This document shows positions 1 through 5,119 of a DNA stretch of 5,119 nt, one piece after another. The position numbers and the translations under genes are program-made. The notes under the pieces were generated by a model that was not told the origin of the DNA, did no database searches, and saw only the letters and a program-made list of their open reading frames with translations. Source of the DNA: an uncultured Spirochaetia bacterium (lineage in GTDB: Bacteria > Spirochaetota > UBA4802 > JAGODF01); contig CALCJG010000297.1 in NCBI GenBank assembly GCA_937967705.1, forward strand, positions 1 to 5,119. Direction: 5' to 3'. How positions within the stretch are numbered: position 1 is the first letter of the stretch; each line of letters opens with the position of its first letter.

Positions 1-257
1 CGGACGGGAAGGACAAGCACCTGCGGGCCTTCCTCGTGGTGATACCGCCCCGTTCGGAGCACCCGAGCGTGAGCTATCAGCACGAGGGGGAGGAATTCGT
101 TTATGTGCTGCGGGGCGAGGTGGAGGTCCGGGTGGGGCAGAAGAAGCATCACCTGAAGCAGGACGACGCCCTGCACTTCGATTCGGGCATAAAGCACCGT
201 TTGATGAACCCCGGGGCCGTCGAGACGGTCCTGATCATAACAATCTACACTAAATAA
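1..257 (+). CDS. Cupin-domain protein, probably XRE-cupin transcriptional regulator (C-terminal part)
   Basis: The gene is open at the left edge: the reading frame runs from base 3 with no stop and ends at TAA 255-257, leaving 84 visible residues. The visible part is a small beta-barrel of the Cupin_2 type. It has a first motif YQHEGEEFVYVLRGEVEV (the QHEGEE histidine codon is at 81-83) and a second motif LHFDSGIKHRLMN, followed by a hydrophobic last strand. In the family, this pattern (HEGEE..YVL.G, then FDS..HR..N) is typical of the C-terminal ligand-sensing domain of HTH_3/XRE-cupin regulators, whose N-terminal helix-turn-helix would lie outside the window. The GTG at 36 is inside the domain and is not a credible start. 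The stop overlaps the Shine-Dalgarno of the downstream dehydrogenase, so the two are probably co-transcribed, and it may regulate fatty-acyl metabolism. A stand-alone cupin cannot be excluded. Confidence 0.8.
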   Translation, partial: DGKDKHLRAFLVVIPPRSEHPSVSYQHEGEEFVYVLRGEVEVRVGQKKHHLKQDDALHFDSGIKHRLMNPGAVETVLIITIYTK

Positions 258-267
258 GGATGCCTCT

Positions 268-1404
268 ATGAATCTGCCTCTGACCCAGGAACAAATCATG
301 ATTAGGGAGATGGTGCGCGAGTTTGCCCGGAGCGAGATCGAGCCGGTGGCGCAGGAGTACAATCGAAGGGGGGAATTCCCCCATGAGATCATCAAGCAGC
401 TGGGAGAGCTGGGCCTGTACGGGATGATGGTGCCCCAGAATTACGGCGGTTCCGAGGCCGGTGCGGTAAGCTACAGCCTGGCCCTGCAGGAGATTGCCTA
501 CGCCTGCGCTTCGGCGGCGGTGACCCTCAGCGTGACCAATCTGACCACGGAGCCGCTCATCCATTTCGCCACGGAGGAGCAGAAGCGGAACTACCTGGCC
601 CCCATGGCCTCCGGGGAGTACATCGGCGCTTTTGCCATCACCGAACCCGAGGCGGGGTCGGACCCCTCGAGCCTCAAGACCTCCGCGGTTAAAAAAGGGG
701 GCCGCTATGTCTTGAACGGGACCAAGCAGTTCATCACCAACGGCGCCTACGCGGGAATTTTCATCCTGATCGCCCGGACCAGTGCCGAGAAGAACGGCCT
801 GACCGCCTTTCTGATCCCCAAGGGGACGAAAGGACTTCGGGTGGGCCGTGAAGAGGATAAAATGGGGCTCAACGCCTCCAATACCGTGGAGATCATTCTG
901 GAGGATTGCGAGGTGCCGGAGGACCTGTTGCTGGGCCGCCCCGGGATGGGATTGAAGATAGCCCTCAACGCCCTGGACAGCGGCAGGATCGGGATTGCCT
1001 CCCAGGCGACAGGGATGCTCCGGGCCTGTCTGGACGAGGGGGCCCGTTACGCCTCGGAACGGAAGCAGTTCGGCCGGCCCATCATCAGGCATCAATCGAT
1101 CCAGAACATGCTGGCTGACATCTCGGTGGATTATGAGGCGGCTTCTCTGCTTACCTGGAGCGCGGCGTCCATTAAGGACTCGGGGACCCCCTTTTCCCGG
1201 GAGGCCTCCATGGCCAAGCTCTTCGCCACGGAGGCCCTCAACAGGAGCGCTTACAGGGCGCTTCAGATCTTCGGGGGCTACGGCTATACGAAGGAATACA
1301 AGATAGAGCGGCTCTACCGGGACGCCCGGGTGACGACTATCTACGAGGGGACCTCCGAGGTGCAGAGAATGGTGATAGCCCGGGAGGTGGAAAAAGCCCT
1401 CTAG
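268..1404 (+). CDS. Acyl-CoA dehydrogenase, short-chain (butyryl-CoA-like)
   Basis: Complete 378-residue flavoprotein, the normal length for this family. It oxidises an acyl-CoA to the 2-enoyl-CoA with FAD and passes electrons to electron-transfer flavoprotein, in beta-oxidation or its reverse. Domains in order are the N-terminal helical domain (about 1-115), the middle beta domain (about 120-215) and the C-terminal helical domain (about 225-378). Visible signatures are AITEPEAGSD at 123-132 (first family signature), FITNG at 155-159 in the FAD/substrate region, RKQFGRPI at 265-272, and QIFGGYGYTKEYKIERLYRD at 333-352 (second signature). The glutamate of IYEGTSEVQ, E360, sits at the usual catalytic-base position of short- and medium-chain enzymes. 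The ATG at 268 follows AAGGA at 256-260 with 7 bases between, and it is 10 bases after the cupin gene. The exact substrate cannot be read from the sequence; short-chain is inferred from the E360 position and overall motif style. Confidence 0.96.
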   Translation: MNLPLTQEQIMIREMVREFARSEIEPVAQEYNRRGEFPHEIIKQLGELGLYGMMVPQNYGGSEAGAVSYSLALQEIAYACASAAVTLSVTNLTTEPLIHFATEEQKRNYLAPMASGEYIGAFAITEPEAGSDPSSLKTSAVKKGGRYVLNGTKQFITNGAYAGIFILIARTSAEKNGLTAFLIPKGTKGLRVGREEDKMGLNASNTVEIILEDCEVPEDLLLGRPGMGLKIALNALDSGRIGIASQATGMLRACLDEGARYASERKQFGRPIIRHQSIQNMLADISVDYEAASLLTWSAASIKDSGTPFSREASMAKLFATEALNRSAYRALQIFGGYGYTKEYKIERLYRDARVTTIYEGTSEVQRMVIAREVEKAL

Positions 1405-1409
1405 GGGGG

Positions 1410-1434
1410 AAAGGTTGGAAATTATTCCTTTTTT
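1410..1434 (+). terminator. Weak candidate Rho-independent terminator after the dehydrogenase gene
   Basis: Six bases after the dehydrogenase stop, GGAA (1417-1420) can pair with TTCC (1425-1428) around the loop ATTA, followed directly by six T residues (1429-1434). An alternative pairing is AAAGG 1410-1414 with CCTTT 1427-1431. The stem is short and AT-rich, so termination strength is doubtful; position and T-run are the main support. Confidence 0.35.
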
Positions 1435-1445
1435 ATTCAATAAAA
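1431..1445. repeat. AT-rich perfect inverted repeat upstream of the cold-shock gene
   Basis: TTTTATT (1431-1437) and AATAAAA (1439-1445) are perfect inverted repeats around a single C. It lies just upstream of the first candidate promoter of the cold-shock gene, so it could act as an AT-rich upstream element or a protein-binding site. It could also be incidental in AT-rich DNA. Confidence 0.35.
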
Positions 1446-1453
1446 GAAATAAT

Positions 1454-1522
1454 TTGTTGACATCTCAATGGGGAGCTATACTCTGTCCTGTAATAGATTA
1501 CTTCGATATTTTCTTCTATAAT
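1454..1522 (+). promoter_or_regulatory. Candidate promoter region of the cold-shock gene
   Basis: Two overlapping possibilities are visible. The first has TATACT at 1477-1482 as a -10 box. A perfect TTGACA at 1457-1462 is only 14 bases upstream, which is short for sigma-70, while TTGTTG at 1454-1459 gives a 17-base spacer but matches poorly. The second has a perfect TATAAT at 1517-1522 with no good -35 at 16-18 bases. Either would give a long untranslated leader (roughly 120 or 85 bases), as is usual for cspA-type genes. A short inverted repeat GTAAT-AG-ATTAC (1490-1501) lies between the two -10 candidates. Confidence 0.5.
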
Positions 1523-1612
1523 CCTTCCCTTTAGCAAAGGTAAGCTTCATAGCAGTATTTCAGGTAATCCAAGCGGGACAGGTCCCGTAATTAAATTTCA
1601 GGAGTTTGAAGT
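1523..1612 (+). promoter_or_regulatory. Structured 5' leader and ribosome binding site of the cold-shock gene
   Basis: The leader can form two local hairpins: CCTTT-AGC-AAAGG at 1528-1540, and CGGGA-CAGG-TCCCG at 1574-1587, the latter extendable by one G-T pair. The 8-base word ATTTCAGG occurs twice, at 1557-1564 and 1595-1602, and the second copy contains the start of the Shine-Dalgarno AGGAG (1600-1604), 8 bases before the ATG. Long leaders that refold with temperature are established for cspA-family mRNAs. That this one does so is inferred from layout. I do not recognise a known riboswitch class here. Confidence 0.45.
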
Positions 1613-1813
1613 ATGGCACAGGGTACAGTAAAATGGTTTAACGACCAGAAGGGTTTCGGTTTTATTACCACTGAGGATGGAAAAGACGTTTTTGTTCATC
1701 ACACGAACATTATTGCGGACGGTTTCAGGACTCTTCCCGAAGGAGCAGAAGTTCAGTTTGAGATTGAGAAGGGTGACAAAGGGCCGAAGGCCGTGCGGGT
1801 TTCCGTTATATAA
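1613..1813 (+). CDS. Cold-shock protein (CspA family)
   Basis: Complete 66-residue single cold-shock domain, the standard size. It is a five-stranded OB-fold that binds single-stranded RNA and DNA and acts as an RNA chaperone. The start [10 protein letters not shown] is diagnostic. RNP1 is KGFGFI at 13-18, and RNP2 is VFVHH at 26-30, where the last position is His rather than the Phe of E. coli CspA, a substitution seen among other family members. W8, F15, F17, F27 and H29 line the expected nucleic-acid face. The ATG at 1613 has the Shine-Dalgarno AGGAG at 1600-1604. The gene stands alone between its own leader and a strong terminator, so it is probably monocistronic. The long leader suggests post-transcriptional control, but cold induction cannot be concluded from sequence, since many cspA paralogues are not cold-induced. 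Confidence 0.97.
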   Translation: MAQGTVKWFNDQKGFGFITTEDGKDVFVHHTNIIADGFRTLPEGAEVQFEIEKGDKGPKAVRVSVI

Positions 1814-1835
1814 TCTGAGATCATACCTTGAACAT

Positions 1836-1869
1836 AAAAGCCCGGTTTGGCAACAAATCGGGCTTTTTT
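1836..1869 (+). terminator. Strong Rho-independent terminator of the cold-shock gene, possibly bidirectional
   Basis: AAAAGCCCGGTTT (1836-1848) pairs with AAATCGGGCTTTT (1855-1867), with one G-T pair, around the loop GGCAAC, and is followed by further T residues to 1869. It begins 22 bases after the cold-shock stop. Because the stem starts with four A residues, the minus-strand transcript also reads a GC stem followed by TTTT, so it could also stop convergent transcription of the small minus-strand gene. Confidence 0.92.
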
Positions 1870-2131
1870 AATGTTCCAGACTCATGACCTGTCCCATCCA
1901 TCCGGCGGGAAGCAGTTGTTGAGAGGTTTTACCCCGGACGGATTGCGTAATGACCCTCTTGAGGATCAGGCAGGGGATAAAAAAAGAGGAGTCATCAGCG
2001 ATCCTCCTCTTGTGTTTGTCCTTGCGGCTGTAAACCGATGCGGGTGTTTCTACCCTGGGCGCTTTGGTTTTTAACCGTATGCCCTTGCGGATGTTTTTCA
2101 GCAGATCCCTCTGCTCTTTTCGTTTTTTCAT
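1868..2131 (-). CDS. Small Lys/Arg-rich protein of unknown function (3' end uncertain, possible frameshift)
   Basis: The ATG at 2131-2129 on the minus strand is preceded by GGAGG (complement of 2137-2141) at a 5-base spacing, within AGGGAGGAG, which strongly fixes the start. The N-terminal half (MKKRKEQRDLLKNIRKGIRL, then KAPRVETPASVYSRKDKHKRR) is very basic and looks like a genuine small protein, perhaps nucleic-acid or ribosome associated; that function is a guess. The frame stays open to TAA at 1870-1868, giving 87 residues. The second half (from about IADDSSFF onward) changes character and contains a terminator-like hairpin within the coding frame, so the product may really end near residue 55. 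In another frame, two consecutive stops (TGA TGA) lie just inside that hairpin, and one added base upstream would give an ending such as SRKDKHKEEDR. The longer frame back to 2251 has no ribosome binding site and overlaps the divergent kinase promoter. Confidence 0.55.
   Translation of the reverse strand: MKKRKEQRDLLKNIRKGIRLKTKAPRVETPASVYSRKDKHKRRIADDSSFFIPCLILKRVITQSVRGKTSQQLLPAGWMGQVMSLEH
1979..2011 (-). terminator. Terminator-like hairpin inside the 3' part of the small minus-strand frame
   Basis: Read on the minus strand, AAGAGGAG (complement of 2004-2011) pairs perfectly with CTCCTCTT (complement of 1984-1991) around a 12-base loop. The loop can add three inner pairs, ATC with GAT. The arm is followed by a T run: seven T residues in total from 1985 down to 1979, two of them in the stem. 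This has the form of a Rho-independent terminator for minus-strand transcription. On the plus strand there is no T run after it, so it would not act in that direction. Its position within the open frame is the odd point. Confidence 0.6.
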
Positions 2132-2134
2132 AAA

Positions 2135-2143
2135 CTCCTCCCT
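2135..2143 (-). promoter_or_regulatory. Strong Shine-Dalgarno that sets the start of the small minus-strand gene
   Basis: The minus strand reads AGGGAGGAG here, then TTT and ATG at 2131-2129. The near-perfect match to the anti-Shine-Dalgarno sequence and good spacing select this ATG over the upstream in-frame ATG at 2251. Confidence 0.8.
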
Positions 2144-2144
2144 G

Positions 2145-2162
2145 TAGGATCCGGTGATCCTA
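2145..2162. repeat. Perfect 7-base inverted repeat just upstream of the small minus-strand gene
   Basis: TAGGATC (2145-2151) and GATCCTA (2156-2162) flank CGGT. The right arm coincides with the candidate -10 box of the minus-strand promoter, and the repeat lies immediately before the Shine-Dalgarno. It could be an operator or a hairpin at the mRNA 5' end. No T run follows on either strand, so it is not a terminator. Confidence 0.55.
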
Positions 2163-2186
2163 TCCTTTGATGGAGAAAATTGTAAA
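2157..2186 (-). promoter_or_regulatory. Candidate sigma-70 promoter for the small minus-strand gene
   Basis: On the minus strand, TTTACA (complement of 2181-2186, five of six to TTGACA) is followed after 18 bases by TAGGAT (complement of 2157-2162, four of six to TATAAT). Transcription would start about 20 bases before the ATG. The match is moderate. Confidence 0.4.
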
Positions 2187-2244
2187 GCTATTTTTTTCAG
2201 AACGGGAACCCGGGTCCGGCTCTGCTTGGTCTCCCTATTATTTC

Positions 2245-2273
2245 TTGACAATACGGGATTTTTGTGATAGAGT
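2245..2273 (+). promoter_or_regulatory. Candidate sigma-70 promoter for the sensor kinase gene
   Basis: A perfect TTGACA (2245-2250) is followed after exactly 17 bases by TAGAGT (2268-2273, four of six to TATAAT). A TG at 2265-2266 gives an extended -10 (TGA-TAGAGT). Transcription would start near 2280, leaving a leader of about 100 bases before the chosen kinase start. The rest of the leader has only a small inverted repeat, GATAT-CAGC-ATATC (2295-2308), and a purine-rich stretch. Confidence 0.6.
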
Positions 2274-2382
2274 CCAGCGAAAATCCTTTAAAGAGATATC
2301 AGCATATCATACCATAAAAGGAATATTGGGGAAGGGGGCGCGTGAACCGGGTTCTCAGCGGGAGAAGCGTCCAAAGAGAAGA

Positions 2383-5119
2383 ATGGCTTATCTGAAAATG
2401 AAAATAGTGGTTTTCCTGGCTTTACTCTTCACGGCAGGGACAGTTTCCCATGCGGAGATATCCTCCCCGAAACAGACCCTCCTTATTGAGCGGACGCATC
2501 ACAGCTACAGCCTGGGTCTCTTCTGCGAGATCCTGGAAGACCGGGAGAGGAGGTGGACGCTGAAGGATGTAACCTCCCCGGAGCTTTCCCGCCGTTTCGT
2601 CCGGTCCGTCAAGGACATTCCCAACTTCGGCTACAGCAAGTCCCTCTATTGGGTGAGGTTCTCCCTGGAAAACCGGCTGGCGGAGGGGAAGGATTTCCTC
2701 CTGGAGGTCGGCTATCCCCACCTGGACCGCTTCGATCTCTATTTTTTCGCTCCCGGAGGGAAAATCCAGCAAAAGACGGGGGGACGCCTGATACCCTTCC
2801 GTTCACGGGAATTAAAACACCGGAATTTTCTCTACCGCCTGACCCTGGAACCGGGCAAACCCTGCACCTTCTACATGCTCATAGACACGGAGAGCTCGGT
2901 TCAGGTTCCCCTGACCCTCTGGGACCAGCTCCTGTTTACCGAGGAGACCGGGCATGAGAATTTCGGGTTCGGCCTCTATTTCGGGATCATGCTGGTCATG
3001 GCCTTTTACAATCTCTTTCTCTTCCTCTTCGTCCGGGACAGGAATTATCTCCTCTATGTGCTCTATATTCTCAGCTATATTCTGGTACAGATATCCTTCA
3101 ACGGTCTTTCCTTCGAATACCTCTGGCCCGGCCTGGTCTGGTGGAATTACCGGAGTATCCCCTTCTTCATTGGCCTCGGTTCCTTCTTCATACTGATGTT
3201 TTCCCGAAGCTTCCTCAACACCCGGGAGAACGCGCCGGGGATACATAAATTCCTCACGGGCCTTATCGTGCTTTCGGCGGCCGTCTCCGGCATGGCCCTG
3301 CTGGGGGGATACCGGGAAAGCATGATGCTGGGTCTCTTCCTGATGATCCTGGAGGCCGTGGGGGTGTTCGTGGCGGGTATCGCCTGCCTTGTGATAAATT
3401 ACCGCCCCTCGCGCTATTTCGTCATCGCATGGTCGGCCTTCCTCTGCGGGATCATCACCATCTCCCTGAAAACCTACGGTATTCTGCCCAGCGTTTTCAT
3501 CACCAATTACGCCATACAGATCGGGTCCGCTATGGAGGTGATCCTCCTCTCGCTGGCCCTGGCTGACCGCATCAACATCATGCGGCAGGAGAAGGAGGAG
3601 ATACAGAAAATCGCCATTGAAAACCTGCGCAAATCGGACCGTCTCAAGGATGAGTTCCTGGCCAATACCTCCCATGAACTGAGAACCCCCCTTACGGGGA
3701 TCATCGGCCTGGCGGAGTCCCTGCTGGACGGGGCTTCGGGACCCCTCAACGGGGGGGTGCGGGACAATCTCACCCTGATCGTCGCCAGCGGACGCCGTCT
3801 TTCCAGCTTGGTCAATGATGTCCTGGATTTCTCCAAGCTCAAGAACAGCGATCTGGAATTGCGGAAAAAGGCCGTGGACCTGAGACAGATTACGGAGGTG
3901 GTAATCAACCTCTCGGGGATGCTCATAAGGGGTAAACCCCTCAATCTCATCAACGACGTCCCTCCGGACTTTCCCCTGGTGGAAGGGGACGAGGACCGGA
4001 TTCAGCAGATCATGCACAACCTGATTGGAAACGCCATAAAGTTTACCGAGACGGGGTCCATAAGGATCTCCGCATCCCTCGGATGGGACTCTTTCGACGG
4101 GATGGCCTGCATGGCCGTTGAGGATACCGGGATCGGTATTCCCAGGGACCGGAGGGAGGATATCTTCAAATCCTTCGAACAGGTGGATGCATCCATTGCC
4201 CGTCAGTACGGTGGTACCGGGCTGGGGCTTTCCATCGCCCGGCAGCTGATCGAACTGCATGGCGGGACCATAGAGGTGGAGTCCGAGGTGGGGAAGGGAT
4301 CAACCTTCCGATTTACGCTTCCGCTGTTGCGGCCAACCCCCGACGAGGTCGAAGGGAGGGGGGCGGTTCCCGCCAACAGACCGGCGGAGGGACAGACCGC
4401 CGAAGGCATCCTGCTGTCCACACCCCGAAGTGTAGAGTGCGGCGATGTCTCGGCCCCCCTGGTCCTCATTGTCGATGACGAACCGGTCAACGTGCAGGTT
4501 CTGATCAATCAGCTGGTCCTGGCCGGATACTCCGTCATGACCGCTGCCAACGGATTGGACGCCCTCGAGGCTCTTAAGGGGGAGCGGCTGCCGGATCTCA
4601 TCCTGCTGGATATCATGATGCCGCGGATGTCGGGTTACGAGGTCTGCCGCCGTCTCAGGGAATCCCATTCCCTCTACGAGCTCCCGGTGCTCATGCTCAC
4701 CGCCAAAAACCAGATCATGGATGTCGTGGCGGGATTTGAGGCCGGTGCCAACGACTACCTCGCTAAACCCTTCGACAAGAGCGAACTCCTGGCCCGGGTC
4801 AAAACGCTCCTGACTCTCAAGACCGCCGTCAGGGAGCACAACCGGCTCCTCATCATCGAACAGGAGATGGACATCGCCCGGCGCATACAGCTCTCCATTC
4901 TCCCGGAAAAACTGCCGGAGATTCCCGGTTTCGGCGTGGGCGCCTGTTACCGTCCCATGTACAGCGTGGGGGGGGATTTCTGCGATTTCCATTCTCTGGG
5001 GGAGGGCGGCTGCGGTTGCCTTATCGCGGATGTCTGCGGCCACGGCATCCCCGCGGCCCTCATCGCCTCGATGATCAAGATAGCCTTTTCCCTCAATCTC
5101 CCGCTGGCCGGTGATCCGG
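2383..5119 (+). CDS. 7TMR-DISM hybrid sensor histidine kinase with receiver and SpoIIE/PP2C phosphatase domains (3' end missing)
   Basis: The frame runs off the right edge after 912 codons. Order: signal peptide (1-24, likely cut SHA|E); periplasmic 7TMR-DISMED2-like beta domain (about 30-180, with LYWVRFSLENR and GYPHLDRFDLYFF); a seven-helix membrane domain of DISM_7TM type (about 194-393); a charged helical linker (396-425); HisKA with phospho-acceptor H431 in SHELRTPLTGI; HATPase_c with N-box NLIGNAIKFTE (N546, N550), DTGIGIP (D581) and GGTGLGLSIA (610-619); a Pro/Gly-rich linker (about 650-693); REC with acidic pair D698/D699, phospho-acceptor D743, T773 and K795; a helix starting EQEMDIARRIQLSILP; then a SpoIIE/RsbU-type PP2C with metal ligands in GGDF (D865) and DVCGHG (D883). 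All key residues seen are intact. It probably senses a periplasmic ligand, autophosphorylates, passes phosphate to its own REC, and thereby controls a serine phosphatase. In RsbU-like enzymes the target is a phosphorylated STAS anti-anti-sigma factor; none is in the window. ATG 2383 was chosen because it puts the signal peptide at the N-terminus; its ribosome site (GAGAAG) is weak, and ATG 2398 is an alternative. Confidence 0.93.
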   Translation, partial: MAYLKMKIVVFLALLFTAGTVSHAEISSPKQTLLIERTHHSYSLGLFCEILEDRERRWTLKDVTSPELSRRFVRSVKDIPNFGYSKSLYWVRFSLENRLAEGKDFLLEVGYPHLDRFDLYFFAPGGKIQQKTGGRLIPFRSRELKHRNFLYRLTLEPGKPCTFYMLIDTESSVQVPLTLWDQLLFTEETGHENFGFGLYFGIMLVMAFYNLFLFLFVRDRNYLLYVLYILSYILVQISFNGLSFEYLWPGLVWWNYRSIPFFIGLGSFFILMFSRSFLNTRENAPGIHKFLTGLIVLSAAVSGMALLGGYRESMMLGLFLMILEAVGVFVAGIACLVINYRPSRYFVIAWSAFLCGIITISLKTYGILPSVFITNYAIQIGSAMEVILLSLALADRINIMRQEKEEIQKIAIENLRKSDRLKDEFLANTSHELRTPLTGIIGLAESLLDGASGPLNGGVRDNLTLIVASGRRLSSLVNDVLDFSKLKNSDLELRKKAVDLRQITEVVINLSGMLIRGKPLNLINDVPPDFPLVEGDEDRIQQIMHNLIGNAIKFTETGSIRISASLGWDSFDGMACMAVEDTGIGIPRDRREDIFKSFEQVDASIARQYGGTGLGLSIARQLIELHGGTIEVESEVGKGSTFRFTLPLLRPTPDEVEGRGAVPANRPAEGQTAEGILLSTPRSVECGDVSAPLVLIVDDEPVNVQVLINQLVLAGYSVMTAANGLDALEALKGERLPDLILLDIMMPRMSGYEVCRRLRESHSLYELPVLMLTAKNQIMDVVAGFEAGANDYLAKPFDKSELLARVKTLLTLKTAVREHNRLLIIEQEMDIARRIQLSILPEKLPEIPGFGVGACYRPMYSVGGDFCDFHSLGEGGCGCLIADVCGHGIPAALIASMIKIAFSLNLPLAGDP

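Noticed and set aside
250..1440. Long minus-strand open frame antisense to the acyl-CoA dehydrogenase
   Set aside because: Low-complexity Gly/Pro/Leu/His-rich product with no family motif; it mirrors the codon bias of the true gene on the plus strand.
1523..1612. Known riboswitch such as a cyclic-di-GMP (GEMM) element upstream of the cold-shock gene
   Set aside because: The AGCAAAGG word is slightly reminiscent, but the conserved core and paired stems of that class are absent.
1847..2074. Plus-strand frame after the cold-shock gene
   Set aside because: It starts inside the terminator stem and has no ribosome binding site or recognisable product.
2203..2215. GC-rich palindromes CGGGAACCCG and ACCCGGGT
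   Set aside because: They are short, overlapping and of a kind expected by chance; they are not linked to any start or stop.
2129..2251. Upstream start (2251) of the minus-strand small protein
   Set aside because: There is no Shine-Dalgarno, and the segment overlaps the candidate promoters; the ATG at 2131 has a far better ribosome binding site.
2170..2382. N-terminal extension of the kinase from the in-frame ATG at 2170
   Set aside because: The frame is open, but it would bury the signal peptide 71 residues in, would span the likely promoter at 2245-2273, and has no good ribosome binding site.
2812..4260. 482-codon minus-strand open frame antisense to the sensor kinase
   Set aside because: It lies wholly opposite intact DISM, HisKA and HATPase_c domains; the product has no recognisable motif and is typical of GC-rich antisense shadows.
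4300..5043. 247-codon minus-strand open frame
   Set aside because: It is antisense to the REC and PP2C domains, whose motifs are unambiguous on the plus strand.

Overview
The window looks like chromosomal DNA from a GC-rich, Gram-negative, anaerobe-like bacterium. The mix of genes suggests Desulfobacterota (former Deltaproteobacteria) or something similar: an XRE/cupin-type regulator next to a short-chain acyl-CoA dehydrogenase, a cspA-like gene with a long AT-rich leader, a tiny Lys/Arg-rich protein, and a 7TMR-DISM sensor kinase. This placement is inferred from gene style only; no rRNA or other taxonomic marker is present.

Layout. Bases 1-257 hold the C-terminal end of a cupin-domain protein, open at the left edge. 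Ten bases after its stop comes a complete acyl-CoA dehydrogenase gene (268-1404), and the two probably form an operon. Bases 1405-1612 are AT-rich, with a weak terminator-like hairpin, candidate promoters and a structured leader. A complete cold-shock protein gene follows (1613-1813) and ends in a strong terminator (1836-1869) that could work in both directions. On the minus strand, a small basic protein starts at 2131 behind an excellent Shine-Dalgarno sequence. Its frame stays open to 1868, but a second terminator-like hairpin lies inside that frame, so the true 3' end is doubtful. Bases 2132-2382 are a divergent intergenic region with candidate promoters for both sides.

From 2383 to the right edge runs one long open frame of 912 visible codons. 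It encodes a signal peptide, a 7TMR-DISMED2-like periplasmic sensor domain, a seven-helix membrane domain, HisKA, HATPase_c, a receiver (REC) domain, and the beginning of a SpoIIE/RsbU-type PP2C phosphatase that is cut by the window end. This is the most interesting gene: sensing, autophosphorylation, phosphoacceptance and serine phosphatase output sit on one chain. That suggests a membrane-signal input to a partner-switching (STAS/anti-sigma) pathway.

No mobile element, CRISPR array, tRNA or rRNA was seen. I see no clearly new multi-gene system. The points that merit a second look are the kinase-phosphatase fusion, the possible frameshift in the small basic protein, and the unexplained leader upstream of the cold-shock gene.
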